Assembly: GCF_902506495.1 (NCBI RefSeq)
Contig: NZ_LR733264.1
Location: 124,001-188,000 of the forward strand
Direction: 5' to 3'
Source of the DNA: Pseudomonas sp. 8O
Lineage (GTDB): Bacteria; Pseudomonadota; Gammaproteobacteria; Pseudomonadales; Pseudomonadaceae
DNA length: 64,000 nt
A program made the position numbers and the translations under genes. Shown here piece by piece: positions 28,095 through 36,915 of the stretch (position 1 is its first letter; the number at the start of each line of letters is the position of its first letter). Below the pieces are notes generated by a model. The model saw only the letters and a program-made list of their open reading frames with translations, had not been told where the DNA came from and did not search any database.

Positions 28095-28310
28095 TCAGGA
28101 TTCGCACGCAGGCTGCCGTTTGGCTGTCAGCGCGCTGATCAGGCGCCGCCAGGAGACCTTGCGCATGCCCTGATGGGCAGGGGCGAGGACGGGCATGGCC
28201 AGAGTGGATAGAGAGGACCAGTCGTCGAGCAACGAGCTGGGCGCCGGACGAGGAGCGATCCTCGCTGTGGCGTGGGTGGCCGGGGCACGCAGGTGCATAG
28301 GCTGTGACAT
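28095..28310 (-). CDS. Small hypothetical protein upstream of tctB
   Basis: An open frame of 71 codons (MSQPMHLRAP...) with AAGG about 8 nt before the ATG at 28310. It has no hydrophobic segment and no family that I recognise; it is rich in Ala, Arg, Pro and Ser with a basic C-terminal part (MRKVSWRRLISALTAKRQ). It could be a leader peptide gene of the tct operon or a chance frame in GC-rich DNA. Confidence 0.35.
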   Translation of the reverse strand: MSQPMHLRAPATHATARIAPRPAPSSLLDDWSSLSTLAMPVLAPAHQGMRKVSWRRLISALTAKRQPACES

Positions 28311-28450
28311 GACAATTGACCTTCTTATATTTATTGGCTGCTGAAACATTCGAAGCGTGATGCACCAGGCAGAAGATCACTTCGGTTTCAGGCGTGGTAG
28401 GAATAGTGGGCCGACCAGGCTGGCCATTTCAATTCGCTAAACGGGGTTTT

Positions 28451-28489
28451 GTTCGATAACCGAACAAGAACGAACCGGTTAGTACATTG
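28451..28489. promoter_or_regulatory. IclR palindrome plus ACTAACCGGTT box in the tct/iclR intergenic region
   Basis: GTTCGATAACCGAAC (28451-28465) is a near-perfect 7-1-7 palindrome like IclR-family operators. Next to it, read on the minus strand, is TACTAACCGGTTCGTTC (28483-28467). The same pair of elements recurs upstream of quiC (32660-32695). Confidence 0.65.
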
Positions 28490-28608
28490 TGCGTCGCGCC
28501 GGCAGTATCGCGCGTCCGTGGCCCAGCATCCAGAGGCAGGCGCCGGTCTGGCTCGCGTCACCGGACGCTTGTCTCTTAGAATCGGCGCAAATTTTTCAGG
28601 ACATTCTC

Positions 28609-29385
28609 ATGGCCGGCAGTCAGATCGAACGCGCGCTCAGCCTTCTCGAAAGCCTCACTCGCGATGCCCGTGGCATGCAGATGCAGGCCCTGGCCGATGA
28701 GCTGGATATTCCCAAGAGCGCTACGCATCGCATGCTCGCCGAGCTGATGCGTCTGGGCTATGTGCGCCAGGATGCGCTCACCAGTCGCTATCGGCTCTCG
28801 ACCAAACTGGTAGCGCTGGGCTTTCGCTATCTGGCCAACAGCGGCGCCGATGTGGTGCAGCCGATTCTCGATGGTTTGGCTGAAACCAGCGGCGAGCTGG
28901 TGCGCCTGGGAGTGATCGAGGGCGAGCGCCAGACCTGGATCGCCAAGAGCCAGGGGGCTCGCTCCGGTTTGCGTTACGACCCGGACATGGGGCGTGACGC
29001 ACCGCTGTTCTACACCGCTTCCGGGCATGCCTGGCTGGCCAGCATGAGCGACGCAGACGCTCTGGCGTTGGTGGCGCGGCAGGGTGTCGCCGACCCTGCC
29101 GACTTCGGCCCCAATGCGCCGCGTAACCAGCAGGAACTGCTGCAGCGCCTGGCCCTGGCGCGCCAGCAGGGATACGCCTGGGTGATGGAAAGTTCGTCGC
29201 TGGGTACCGCTGCGCTGGCCGTTGTGGTGCGTCACCCCGTCGAGGAACGGGTAATCGGCGTGCTCAGCATTGCCGGGCCCAGTGCGCGCCTGTCGCTGGC
29301 GCGTATCGAGCAACTGGCGCCTGAGCTGCTGGCCGCCGCCGACGAGCTGTCCGCCGCCAGCCCTGCTTCCGAACTGTTCGCCTGA
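28609..29385 (+). CDS. IclR-family transcriptional regulator
   Basis: 258 aa; N-terminal winged helix-turn-helix (about 5-65: ERALSLLESLTRDARGMQMQALADELDIPKSATHRML) and C-terminal IclR effector domain (about 80-250, with GARSGLRYDPDMGRDAPLFYTASGHAWLA and the C-terminal GVLSIAGPSARLS). ATG 28609 has AGGA 7 nt upstream; upstream in-frame starts would run through the operator region. Divergent from the tct-type operon, which it probably controls. It may also act at quiC, which has the same palindrome. Confidence 0.88.
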   Translation: MAGSQIERALSLLESLTRDARGMQMQALADELDIPKSATHRMLAELMRLGYVRQDALTSRYRLSTKLVALGFRYLANSGADVVQPILDGLAETSGELVRLGVIEGERQTWIAKSQGARSGLRYDPDMGRDAPLFYTASGHAWLASMSDADALALVARQGVADPADFGPNAPRNQQELLQRLALARQQGYAWVMESSSLGTAALAVVVRHPVEERVIGVLSIAGPSARLSLARIEQLAPELLAAADELSAASPASELFA

Positions 29386-29697
29386 TCGATTGGAAAGCGA
29401 CACGCCCACCTCATCGTAGGAGCGGCTGGGCGGCACTCCGCTTCAGCCGCGAATCAGCGTCCTTCGTGGCTCCGTCGCGCCGGCATCTGATCTGCGGGCT
29501 GATGCCGGATCCGATGCTTCCGTCGGTTCTGGTGCGCACGGCGCACCCTACGGACTGAGTCGGCACGGGCGCAATGCATCGAGTGATGCGACTCCCGGTT
29601 TGTAGGGTGCGCTGCGCGCACCGGCTTCAACTTCTTCCTCTCGCCGACTTCCGATCAAGGGCAATCCGTTAGCCCCAATTCGCGCTTGCGATTTTTA
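29386..29697. repeat. Repeat-rich intergenic stretch without a gene
   Basis: Contains a REP-like unit (29416-29454) and two short palindromes of the GTAGGGTGCGC family in opposite orientation (29531-29551 and 29602-29622). I see no coding frame with a ribosome site here. Confidence 0.7.
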
Positions 29698-29716
29698 TGG
29701 AACTGAGTTCTAAATT
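29698..29716. promoter_or_regulatory. GGAACTGAGTTC palindrome upstream of the Gfo/Idh operon
   Basis: TGGAACTGAGTTCTAAATT (29698-29716) contains GAACT-G-AGTTC. It matches the motif at 15836-15856 before the KstD-like flavoprotein gene, including the AATT flank. About 70 nt upstream of the GTG start. Confidence 0.55.
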
Positions 29717-29783
29717 AAAAAAGAGGCGCTGCAGGACCTCCCAGGCAGCGCCCGTGCAAATACGACAAAAAGAGGATCAACGC

Positions 29784-30833
29784 GTGATTTCCCCCCTGCG
29801 TATTGCCCTGATCGGCGCTGGTGTCATGGGCCGTCAGCACCACCAGCACCTGCAGAATCTGGCCGAAGCGCAACTCTGTGCCATCGCCGATCCCGGCCCT
29901 CAGGCCGCCGAGTTTGCGGCGCAATGCGGCGTGCCTTTTTTCGCCGATCACCAGCAGATGCTGGAGCAGGTGCGGCCTGAAGCAGTGATCGTTGCCAACC
30001 CCAATGCGCTGCATGTCAGTACGGCGCTCGACTGCATTGCAGCGGGCGTGCCGGTGCTGCTGGAAAAACCGGTGGGCGTCCACCTGGACGAGGTACGCGA
30101 GCTGGTTGCGGCCAGCGAACGCAGTGGCGTGCCGGTGCTGGTGGGGCATCATCGCCGGCACAATCCGCTGATCGCCCGTGCCCGCGAATTGATCGAAGAG
30201 GGCGCTCTGGGCCGACTGACCACGGTGACCGCGCTGTGGCAGGTGCAGAAACCCGACAGCTACTACGACATCGCCTGGCGCCGTGAAGCCGGTGCCGGAA
30301 TGCTGCTGACCAATCTGATTCATGACCTCGATCTGCTGCGACACTTGTGCGGCGAAGTGCGCCAGGTACAGGCCATTACCAGCAATGGCGTGCGCGGTTT
30401 CGCCAACGAGGACAGCGCGGCGGTGCTGCTGCAGTTCGAAGGTGGTGCGCTGGGCAGCCTGACTGGTTCTGACGCCGCCGCGGCGCCCTGGAGCTGGGAG
30501 ATGACATCGGGCGAGAACCCGGTCTACCCGCGCCAGGCCGATCAGCCCTGTTATCTGCTCGCCGGTACCCGCGGCGCCCTGAGCATTCCGCAGCTCAAGC
30601 GCTGGCATTACAGCGAGGCGGGTGCCGGCTGGCACCAGCCGCTGCAGCAGGTGCAGGAGCACTTCGACGCAGGCGAGGCGCTATACCGCCAGTTGCAGCA
30701 TTTTGTCCAGGTCGCCCGTGGCCAGGTTCAGCCGCTGGTCAGCGCTGCCGATGCCGGTCGCACCCTGGCGTTGGTCGAGGCCATTCGCCAGGCGGCGGAA
30801 AGCGGCCAGGCCTGCGTCCCCGAAACCCTCTGA
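29784..30833 (+). CDS. Gfo/Idh/MocA-family NAD(P)-dependent oxidoreductase
   Basis: 349 aa. N-terminal Rossmann domain with GAGVMGRQHH (about residues 10-19) and the family EKPVG motif (about 96-100, whose lysine is catalytic); C-terminal alpha/beta substrate domain. Members oxidise sugars and cyclitols such as inositol. GTG 29784 has GAGG 8 nt upstream; an earlier ATG at 29700 or so lies in the operator-like palindrome and is rejected. First gene of a three-gene unit with a TIM-barrel isomerase and a DMT transporter, upstream of quiC. The substrate is unknown; a quinate-like cyclitol is a guess from context. Confidence 0.82.
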   Translation: MISPLRIALIGAGVMGRQHHQHLQNLAEAQLCAIADPGPQAAEFAAQCGVPFFADHQQMLEQVRPEAVIVANPNALHVSTALDCIAAGVPVLLEKPVGVHLDEVRELVAASERSGVPVLVGHHRRHNPLIARARELIEEGALGRLTTVTALWQVQKPDSYYDIAWRREAGAGMLLTNLIHDLDLLRHLCGEVRQVQAITSNGVRGFANEDSAAVLLQFEGGALGSLTGSDAAAAPWSWEMTSGENPVYPRQADQPCYLLAGTRGALSIPQLKRWHYSEAGAGWHQPLQQVQEHFDAGEALYRQLQHFVQVARGQVQPLVSAADAGRTLALVEAIRQAAESGQACVPETL

Positions 30834-30846
30834 GCAGAGAATCATC

Positions 30847-31665
30847 ATGAGCGAACGTATTCTTTCCCTGGCCGCCCTGACCGTGCTCGAGCTGTCGCCG
30901 CCGGAAATGGTCGAGGTGGCGGCGCGCGCCGGCTATAGCCATGTTGGCTTGCGTCTGGTGCCGGCCACACCGGAGGAACATCACTTCCCGCTGGTGGCCG
31001 ATGCCGGTCTGCGTACGCAGACCCTGCAGCGTTTGCGCGATACCGGCATCCAGGTCCTCGATGTGGAAATTCTGCGCCTGAAGGCGCAAACCCGCGTCAG
31101 CGACTTCGAGGCCATCCTCGCTGTAGGCGCCGAGTGCGGTGCCAGTGAACTGCTGGTGGCCGGCAATGACCCAGACGAAGCGCGGCAGACCGACAACTTC
31201 GCTGCGCTCTGTGATCTGTCCGCGCAGTACGGCCTACATCCGCACCTGGAATTCATGCCCTGGACCGACGCTCGCGACCTGACCCAGGCGGCGCGTATCG
31301 TCGCTGCGGCGGGGCGAGCCAATGGCTGCGTGCTGGTCGATGCCTTTCACTTCGACCGTTCTGGCTCGCGCCTGCAGGATCTGGCGGCCGTGCCCACCGA
31401 GCGCCTGCGCTACGCTCAGTTGTGCGACGTGGCCGGGCCTCGTCCAGATGACATGGAGGAGATCCTGCGGCAGGCGCGCAACGAACGGCGCTTCCCCGGC
31501 GACGGCGACTGCGATCTGCTCGGCTTGCTGCGAACCCTGCCGACGAACATCCCGCTGAGCCTGGAAATTCCGACCCGGCAACTGATGGAACAGGGTGTCA
31601 GCGCATTGCAGCGAGCCCGCATGGCGCTGGAGAAGACCCGGCAGTTGCTCGACCGTCAGTCGTGA
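30847..31665 (+). CDS. Sugar phosphate isomerase/epimerase-like TIM-barrel protein
   Basis: 272 aa, AP-endonuclease-2-like TIM barrel (IolE/xylose isomerase superfamily). Probable metal-site tracts are LDVEILRL, HLEFMPWTDARDL, VLVDAFHFDRSGS, AQLCDVAG and the C-terminal SLEIPTR, which supply the usual Glu/Asp/His/Glu set. The same fold includes dehydroshikimate dehydratase and inosose dehydratase, so a dehydratase or epimerase acting on the product of the preceding Gfo/Idh enzyme is plausible. ATG 30847, 13 nt after the previous stop. Confidence 0.82.
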   Translation: MSERILSLAALTVLELSPPEMVEVAARAGYSHVGLRLVPATPEEHHFPLVADAGLRTQTLQRLRDTGIQVLDVEILRLKAQTRVSDFEAILAVGAECGASELLVAGNDPDEARQTDNFAALCDLSAQYGLHPHLEFMPWTDARDLTQAARIVAAAGRANGCVLVDAFHFDRSGSRLQDLAAVPTERLRYAQLCDVAGPRPDDMEEILRQARNERRFPGDGDCDLLGLLRTLPTNIPLSLEIPTRQLMEQGVSALQRARMALEKTRQLLDRQS

Positions 31666-31770
31666 TGCAGTCAGCGCCTGCCGCAGTGGATGTAGGCGTT
31701 GATCCGTCGTGGTCTGTATAGTTAGTTGTCTTGCTATCTTTTTGCGGCGAGTCCGCCTTCCGGGTATTTC

Positions 31771-32655
31771 ATGAGTCTCACTCCATTGTCCGGTGCCAAT
31801 CACCCGCTCAAGGGGATCGGCCTGATGGTGCTGGCGACCTTCCTGTTCGCCAGTCACGATGCCATGTCCAAATACCTGTCGGGTTTCTATCCGATCATCC
31901 TCATCGTCTGGGCGCGCTACCTGGTGCACACCTTGCTGATGGCCGGCATCTTCCTGCCGCAATCCGGCTTGCGCGTGCTGCGTACCAAGCGGCCTGGCCT
32001 GCAGGTGCTGCGCGCGCTGTGCCTGCTGGGTGTGAGCCTGCTGTTCACCACGGGTCTGATGTTCATCCCGCTGGCCGAGGCGACCTCGGTGATCTTTCTG
32101 GCGCCGCTGCTGGTCACGGCGCTATCGGTGCCCTTGCTCGGTGAACGCGTCAGCGCGGGCCAGTGGGCTGCGGTGATCGTCGGCTTCGTCGGGGTCCTGA
32201 TCATCGTGCATCCGGGCGGCAACCTGTTTACCCCGGCTGTGCTGTTGCCGCTGAGCGCGGCGTTGTGTTTCAGCTGCTATCAGATCCTCACCCGGCGTCT
32301 CAGTGAAGTGGACAGCGCGACCACCAGCAACTTCTTCGCCGGCCTGGTCAACACGCTGGTGATGAGTCTGCTGGTGCCGTTCTTCTGGCATGTGCCGAGC
32401 CTCACGCACGGTCTGATGATGCTGGCGCTGGGCGGCTGTGGCATGGCCGCGCACCTGCTGCTGACCCACGCCTTCCGCCATGCCGCGCCGGCTTTGCTGG
32501 CGCCGTTCGGCTACGTGCAGATCGTCTTCGCCGGGCTGCTGGGGCTGCTGGTGTTCCAGCACAAGCCGGATACCACGGCGATGATCGGTATTCTCATCAT
32601 CTGCCTGAGTGGTTTGGCGGCTGCCTGGCAGAACCGGAAACAGCCCCGGAAGTGA
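31771..32655 (+). CDS. EamA/DMT-family transporter
   Basis: 294 aa inner-membrane protein with ten predicted helices in two EamA repeats (about 12-145 and 160-290). Opens with GIGLMVLATFLFASHDAMSKYLSG, typical of the RhaT/EamA group of metabolite transporters. The ATG has only a weak ribosome site; an upstream TTG is less likely. About 105 nt after the TIM-barrel gene, so probably the same transcript. Direction and substrate are unknown; it may move the substrate of the preceding enzymes. Confidence 0.8.
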   Translation: MSLTPLSGANHPLKGIGLMVLATFLFASHDAMSKYLSGFYPIILIVWARYLVHTLLMAGIFLPQSGLRVLRTKRPGLQVLRALCLLGVSLLFTTGLMFIPLAEATSVIFLAPLLVTALSVPLLGERVSAGQWAAVIVGFVGVLIIVHPGGNLFTPAVLLPLSAALCFSCYQILTRRLSEVDSATTSNFFAGLVNTLVMSLLVPFFWHVPSLTHGLMMLALGGCGMAAHLLLTHAFRHAAPALLAPFGYVQIVFAGLLGLLVFQHKPDTTAMIGILIICLSGLAAAWQNRKQPRK

Positions 32656-32659
32656 TGAT

Positions 32660-32696
32660 GTTCGATTATCGAACGGAAAACTAACCAGTTCGTTCA
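32660..32696. promoter_or_regulatory. IclR palindrome plus ACTAACCAGTT box upstream of quiC
   Basis: GTTCGATTATCGAAC (32660-32674) is a perfect 7-1-7 palindrome. AACTAACCAGTTCGTTC (32679-32695) follows with its centre about 19.5 bp from the palindrome centre. The same two elements, in opposite order relative to one strand, stand at 28451-28489. Confidence 0.65.
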
Positions 32697-32845
32697 TTTT
32701 GAATTGCTGATCTCCCCGACCCTGCCAATAATCCAGGCTACGAACAATCCATGAGCGCCGACCAACCGGCCGAGTGAGGGCTCATGAGCGCGTCTCGCCT
32801 CCCTCACTTTGCCCGCCACGGCGCCGCCTCAGCCCGGAGCCGTCT

Positions 32846-34753
32846 ATGCAGCGTTCAATTGCCACCGTTTCCCTCAGCGGTACCCTGCCCGAGAAGCTCG
32901 AAGCCATTGCTGCCGCCGGCTTCGACGGTGTGGAAATCTTCGAGAACGACCTGCTCTACTACGACGGCAGCCCCAGCGAAATTCGCAAGCGCTGCGCCGA
33001 CCTGGGCATCGCCATCGCCCTGTTCCAGCCATTTCGCGACTTCGAAGGCTGCCGCCGCGACCGCCTGCAGCGCAACATCGACCGTGCCGAGCGCAAGTTC
33101 GACCTGATGCAGGAACTGGGCACCGACCTGGTGCTGGTGTGCAGCAACGTCGCTGCCGACTCGCTGGGCGACGATGAAATCCTTATCGACGACCTGCGCT
33201 TGTTGGGCGAGCGCGCAGGTGCGCGCGGCCTGCGAATTGGATACGAGGCCTTGGCCTGGGGCCGTCACGTCAATACCTACCAGCAGGTATGGAATCTGGT
33301 TCGTCAGGCCGATCACCCGGCCGTCGGGGTGATCCTCGACAGTTTCCATACGCTGTCGCTCAAGGGCGATCCCGCAGCCATCGCCGATATCCCCGGCGAC
33401 AAGATCTTCTTCGTGCAGATGGCCGATGCACCGATCCTGGCCATGGACGTGCTGGAGTGGAGCCGCCATTTCCGCTGCTTCCCGGGGCAGGGCGAATTCG
33501 ATCTGGCCGGTTTCCTCGCGCCGATCCTGCGTACCGGCTACCGCGGTCCGCTGTCGCTGGAAATCTTCAACGATGGTTTCCGTGCCGCGCCGCCGCGTCA
33601 GAACGCCGCCGACGGTCTGCGCTCGCTGCTCTATCTCGAGGAAAAGACCCACAAGCGCCTTGAGAAAGAGGGCCATCAGATCGAGCCGGGCGTGCTCTTC
33701 ACCCCGCCTGCGGCACACCGCTACGACGGCGTGGAGTTTCTCGAGTTCGCCGTCGACGAAGCCGTCGGCGCGCGTCTATCCGGCTGGCTGGAGCGACTGG
33801 GCTTTGCCCATGCCGGCCAGCATCGCTCCAAGAGCGTCAGCCTGCTGCGTCAGGGCGATATCAATATCGTGCTCAACGCCGAGCCCTATTCCTTCGCCCA
33901 CAACTTCTTCGAGTCGCACGGCCCGTCGCTGTGTGCCACCGCGCTGCGGGTGAAGGATGGCGCCGCTGCGTTGCAGCGCGCCTGCGACTATCGGGGCCAG
34001 CCCTATCGTGGCCTGGTCGGCCCCAACGAGCGGGAAGTGCCGGCAGTGCGCGCTCCCGATGGCAGCCTGATCTATCTGGTGGAGCAGGCGGGAGCAGGTC
34101 AGACCATCTATGACACTGACTTCAGCCTGAATCAGGCGGCCGAGACCAGTGGTGGCCTGCAGCGCATCGACCACATGGCGCTGGCACTGCCGGCCGAGTC
34201 GTTGGACAGTTGGGTGCTGTTCTACAAGAGCCTGCTGGATTTCGAGGCAGACGACGAAGTGGTCCTTCCAGATCCCTATGGCCTGGTGAAAAGTCGCGCG
34301 ATTCGCAGCCGTTGCAGTTCGATCCGCCTGCCGCTGAACATCTCGGAGAACCGCAACACCGCCATTGCCCATGCTCTGTCCAGCTATCAGGGCTCCGGCG
34401 TGCACCACATCGCGTTTTCCTGCGAAGACATCTTCGCCGAAGTGGCGCGGGCCAAGGAAGCGGGTGTGCCGCTACTGGAAATTCCGCTGAACTACTACGA
34501 TGATCTGGCCGCGCGCTTCGATTTCGACGACGAGTTCCTCAGCGAGCTGGCGTACTACAACGTGCTCTATGATCGTGATGCCCAGGGTGGCGAGTTGTTC
34601 CACGTCTACACCGAGCCGTTCGAGGAGCGCTTCTTCTTCGAAATCATTCAGCGCAAGGGCGGCTACGTGGGCTATGGCGCGGCCAACGTCGCGGTGCGTC
34701 TGGCGGCCATGGCCAAGGCGCGCAGCGGTGGCTTGAAGCGTCCGCGGTTATAA
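32846..34753 (+). CDS. quiC: 3-dehydroshikimate dehydratase, HPPD-like fusion
   Basis: Converts 3-dehydroshikimate to protocatechuate, joining quinate/shikimate catabolism to the pca branch. 635 aa in two domains: an N-terminal TIM barrel (about 1-285: GFDGVEIFENDLLYYDG, GYEALAWGRHVNTY, GVILDSFHTLSLKGD, SLEIFNDGF) and a C-terminal VOC/4-hydroxyphenylpyruvate-dioxygenase-like domain (about 300-635: GVHHIAFSCEDIF, EIIQRKGGYVGYGAANV). This is the fused QuiC1 form known in Pseudomonas. ATG 32846 has GGAG 6 nt upstream; upstream starts lack a site. Confidence 0.92.
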   Translation: MQRSIATVSLSGTLPEKLEAIAAAGFDGVEIFENDLLYYDGSPSEIRKRCADLGIAIALFQPFRDFEGCRRDRLQRNIDRAERKFDLMQELGTDLVLVCSNVAADSLGDDEILIDDLRLLGERAGARGLRIGYEALAWGRHVNTYQQVWNLVRQADHPAVGVILDSFHTLSLKGDPAAIADIPGDKIFFVQMADAPILAMDVLEWSRHFRCFPGQGEFDLAGFLAPILRTGYRGPLSLEIFNDGFRAAPPRQNAADGLRSLLYLEEKTHKRLEKEGHQIEPGVLFTPPAAHRYDGVEFLEFAVDEAVGARLSGWLERLGFAHAGQHRSKSVSLLRQGDINIVLNAEPYSFAHNFFESHGPSLCATALRVKDGAAALQRACDYRGQPYRGLVGPNEREVPAVRAPDGSLIYLVEQAGAGQTIYDTDFSLNQAAETSGGLQRIDHMALALPAESLDSWVLFYKSLLDFEADDEVVLPDPYGLVKSRAIRSRCSSIRLPLNISENRNTAIAHALSSYQGSGVHHIAFSCEDIFAEVARAKEAGVPLLEIPLNYYDDLAARFDFDDEFLSELAYYNVLYDRDAQGGELFHVYTEPFEERFFFEIIQRKGGYVGYGAANVAVRLAAMAKARSGGLKRPRL

Positions 34754-34839
34754 GTGGGTGCAGGTGGCAGCCTGTCCGGTTGCCGCTGCGGCCTGCCATA
34801 ATCCGCTCCACCAATACCTATAAAAAAGACCATTGCCGT

Positions 34840-35511
34840 ATGACCGAAGCCGTTGCCAACCTGACCACTCAACCTCTCGAGGTGGTGCGCAAGGTACGTA
34901 AGAACAACCCGGAAAAAACGCGCGAGAGCATTCTCCAGGCCGCCATCACGGAGTTCGTTCAGCAGGGCCTTTCCGGCGCCCGTGTGGACGCCATCGCCGA
35001 GCGTACCGCTACCTCGAAGCGGATGATCTACTACTACTTCGGCAGCAAGGAACAGCTCTATCTCGAGGTGCTGGTCAAGCTCTACGGCGATATCCGCGGC
35101 ACCGAGAGTCGCCTCGATCTGGCGTCCTTGCCGCCGGTGCTGGCGATCCGTCGGCTGGTGGAGTTCACCTTCGATCACCATGACCGCAACGTCGACTTCG
35201 TGCGCATCGTCAGCATCGAGAACATCCACTACGGTGAGTACGTCAAGCAGTCGCCGGTCATCCGCCAGATGAGCAACGTGGTGCTCGATACCCTCGGCAA
35301 GACCCTGCGTCGCGGCGAGCTAGAGGGCGTGTTCCGCCCCGGTATCGATGTGCTCGATGTACACCTGCTGATCAGTTCGTTCTGTTTCTACCGGGTGTCC
35401 AACCGCCACACCTTTGGCGAGATCTTCCAGATCGATCTGCCCGACGAGCAGGTCAAGCAGCGACACAAGGCGATGATCTGCGAGGCGGTGCTGCGTTATA
35501 TCCAGGGCTGA
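34840..35511 (+). CDS. TetR-family transcriptional regulator
   Basis: 223 aa; N-terminal TetR helix-turn-helix (about 23-70: TRESILQAAITEFVQQGL, VDAIAERTATSKRMIYYYFGSKEQLY) and an all-helical ligand domain. It lies between quiC and the divergent shikimate-dehydrogenase-like/aroQ pair, as in P. aeruginosa. It is the best candidate to bind the ACTAACYRGTT boxes at 28467-28483, 32679-32695 and 36918-36935; that link is inference. The ribosome site is weak. Confidence 0.85.
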   Translation: MTEAVANLTTQPLEVVRKVRKNNPEKTRESILQAAITEFVQQGLSGARVDAIAERTATSKRMIYYYFGSKEQLYLEVLVKLYGDIRGTESRLDLASLPPVLAIRRLVEFTFDHHDRNVDFVRIVSIENIHYGEYVKQSPVIRQMSNVVLDTLGKTLRRGELEGVFRPGIDVLDVHLLISSFCFYRVSNRHTFGEIFQIDLPDEQVKQRHKAMICEAVLRYIQG

Positions 35512-35528
35512 AGATCGGTGCGGATATG

Positions 35529-35568
35529 AAAAGGGCCCTGGCCGCGTTGTCGCTGCCAGGGCCCTTTT
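35529..35568. terminator. Bidirectional intrinsic terminator
   Basis: AAAAGGGCCCTGGC pairs perfectly over 14 bp with GCCAGGGCCCTTTT (35555-35568), giving T-runs on both strands, between the convergent tetR and shikimate-dehydrogenase-like genes. Confidence 0.93.
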
Positions 35569-35581
35569 TGCATGAGTGTGC

Positions 35582-36433
35582 TCAGAAACTGGCGAAGTGC
35601 GCCTGCATGCGTTCGGCATCGGCCGGGCGGCCACTGAACAGTTCGAACGCCTTGACCGCCTGGAACACCGCCATGGTGCCGCCATCCAGCGTGCGGCAGC
35701 CAAGGGCGCGGGCGTGGCGCAGCAGTTCGGTTTCCAGCGGGAAGTAGATGATCTCGGCGACCCACAGCCCGGCATGCAGCAGCTCCACCGGCAGCGGTGT
35801 GCCCGGCAGTTTGGCCATGCCCACCGGCGTGGTGTTGACCAGTCCGTCGGCAGCGGCGACTTCACCTGTCAGGTCTTCGCCCGCGATGGCGCGCTCGGCG
35901 CCAAAGTGAGCGTTGAGATTGTCCGCCAGGACCTGGGCGCGGCCGGGCTCCACCTCGAAGATGCACAGGCGTTCGACGCCTTCGGCGAGCAGGGCATGGG
36001 CCACGGCTGCGCCGGCACCGCCTGCGCCCATCTGCACCACGCGACGGCGCGCCACGTTGGGCAGGCCACGGCGCAAGCCCTCTGCGAAGCCCAGGCAATC
36101 GGTGTTGTGGCCGACACGCTTGCCGTCCTTGAGCACCACGGTGTTCACCGCGCCAATGCCACGGGCCTCGCTCGACAGCTCGTCGAGCAGCGGGATGATC
36201 GCCTGCTTGGCCGGGAAGGTGATGTTGAGACCGGTAAAGCCCATGTGCTGCGCAGCATCGAGCAGGCTCGGCAGCGCATCGAGGTCGAGGCCCAACTGGT
36301 CGAGGTCGATCAGACGGTAGAGGTAGCGCAGCCCCTGCGCATCGCCTTCGCGTTCGTGCATGTCGGGCGTGCGGGAGGCCTGAATGCCTTTGCCGATGAG
36401 GCCGGCGAGAATGCCGCTGGTAACAGAGGACAT
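35582..36433 (-). CDS. Quinate/shikimate dehydrogenase-like protein (AroE family)
   Basis: 283 aa of the shikimate/quinate dehydrogenase family. Substrate motif S20-R-T22-P replaces the usual SxSP; the catalytic pair K76 (NITFPAKQ) and D112 (HNTDCLGF) is intact; nucleotide-binding GAGGAGAA at about 130-137; C-terminal GGTMAVFQAVKAFELFSG. Most likely oxidises quinate or shikimate for catabolism, since it pairs with aroQ beside quiC rather than with biosynthetic genes. It resembles the AroE-like paralogues of Pseudomonas, whose true substrate is less certain. Starts 4 nt after the aroQ stop. Confidence 0.85.
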   Translation of the reverse strand: MSSVTSGILAGLIGKGIQASRTPDMHEREGDAQGLRYLYRLIDLDQLGLDLDALPSLLDAAQHMGFTGLNITFPAKQAIIPLLDELSSEARGIGAVNTVVLKDGKRVGHNTDCLGFAEGLRRGLPNVARRRVVQMGAGGAGAAVAHALLAEGVERLCIFEVEPGRAQVLADNLNAHFGAERAIAGEDLTGEVAAADGLVNTTPVGMAKLPGTPLPVELLHAGLWVAEIIYFPLETELLRHARALGCRTLDGGTMAVFQAVKAFELFSGRPADAERMQAHFASF

Positions 36434-36437
36434 GGTC

Positions 36438-36878
36438 TTAACCCTTGAGCGATTGAGCGAAGTACTGCAGGCCCAGTCGGTAACCCTGACTGCCGAGCCC
36501 ACAAATGACACCGACGGCGATCGGCGAGACGAAGGAGTGATGACGGAACGGCTCACGCTTGTGCACGTTGGACAGATGCACCTCGATGACCGGCAGTTCG
36601 CTGGCCACCAGGGCATCGCGGATGGCCACCGAGGTATGGGTCCAGGCTGCCGGATTGATCAGGATGCCGGCGCAGCGCCCGCGCGCGGCATGAATCCAGT
36701 CGAGCAGTTCGCCCTCATGGTTGGTCTGGCGAAACTCGATCTTCAAGCCCTGTTCGGCGGCAGTATCGGCGCAAAGCCGGGAAATGTCGGCCAGGGTTTC
36801 ATGGCCATAAGTGGCTGGTTCGCGGGTTCCGAGCAGGTTCAGATTGGGGCCATTGAGTACAAGAATGCAGGGCGTCAT
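36438..36878 (-). CDS. aroQ: Type II 3-dehydroquinate dehydratase
   Basis: Interconverts 3-dehydroquinate and 3-dehydroshikimate. 146 aa, dodecameric type II family. Catalytic Y24 and H101 and the lid arginine R19 are present, with [18 protein letters not shown] at the N-terminus. In this setting it works in the catabolic direction, feeding QuiC. AACAACAA on the minus strand (36889-36896) sits just before the ribosome site AAGAG, a candidate Crc/Hfq target. Confidence 0.93.
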   Translation of the reverse strand: MTPCILVLNGPNLNLLGTREPATYGHETLADISRLCADTAAEQGLKIEFRQTNHEGELLDWIHAARGRCAGILINPAAWTHTSVAIRDALVASELPVIEVHLSNVHKREPFRHHSFVSPIAVGVICGLGSQGYRLGLQYFAQSLKG

Positions 36879-36915
36879 GGGGTATCTCTTGTTGTTGTGA
36901 CGTGACTGCGAGAAA

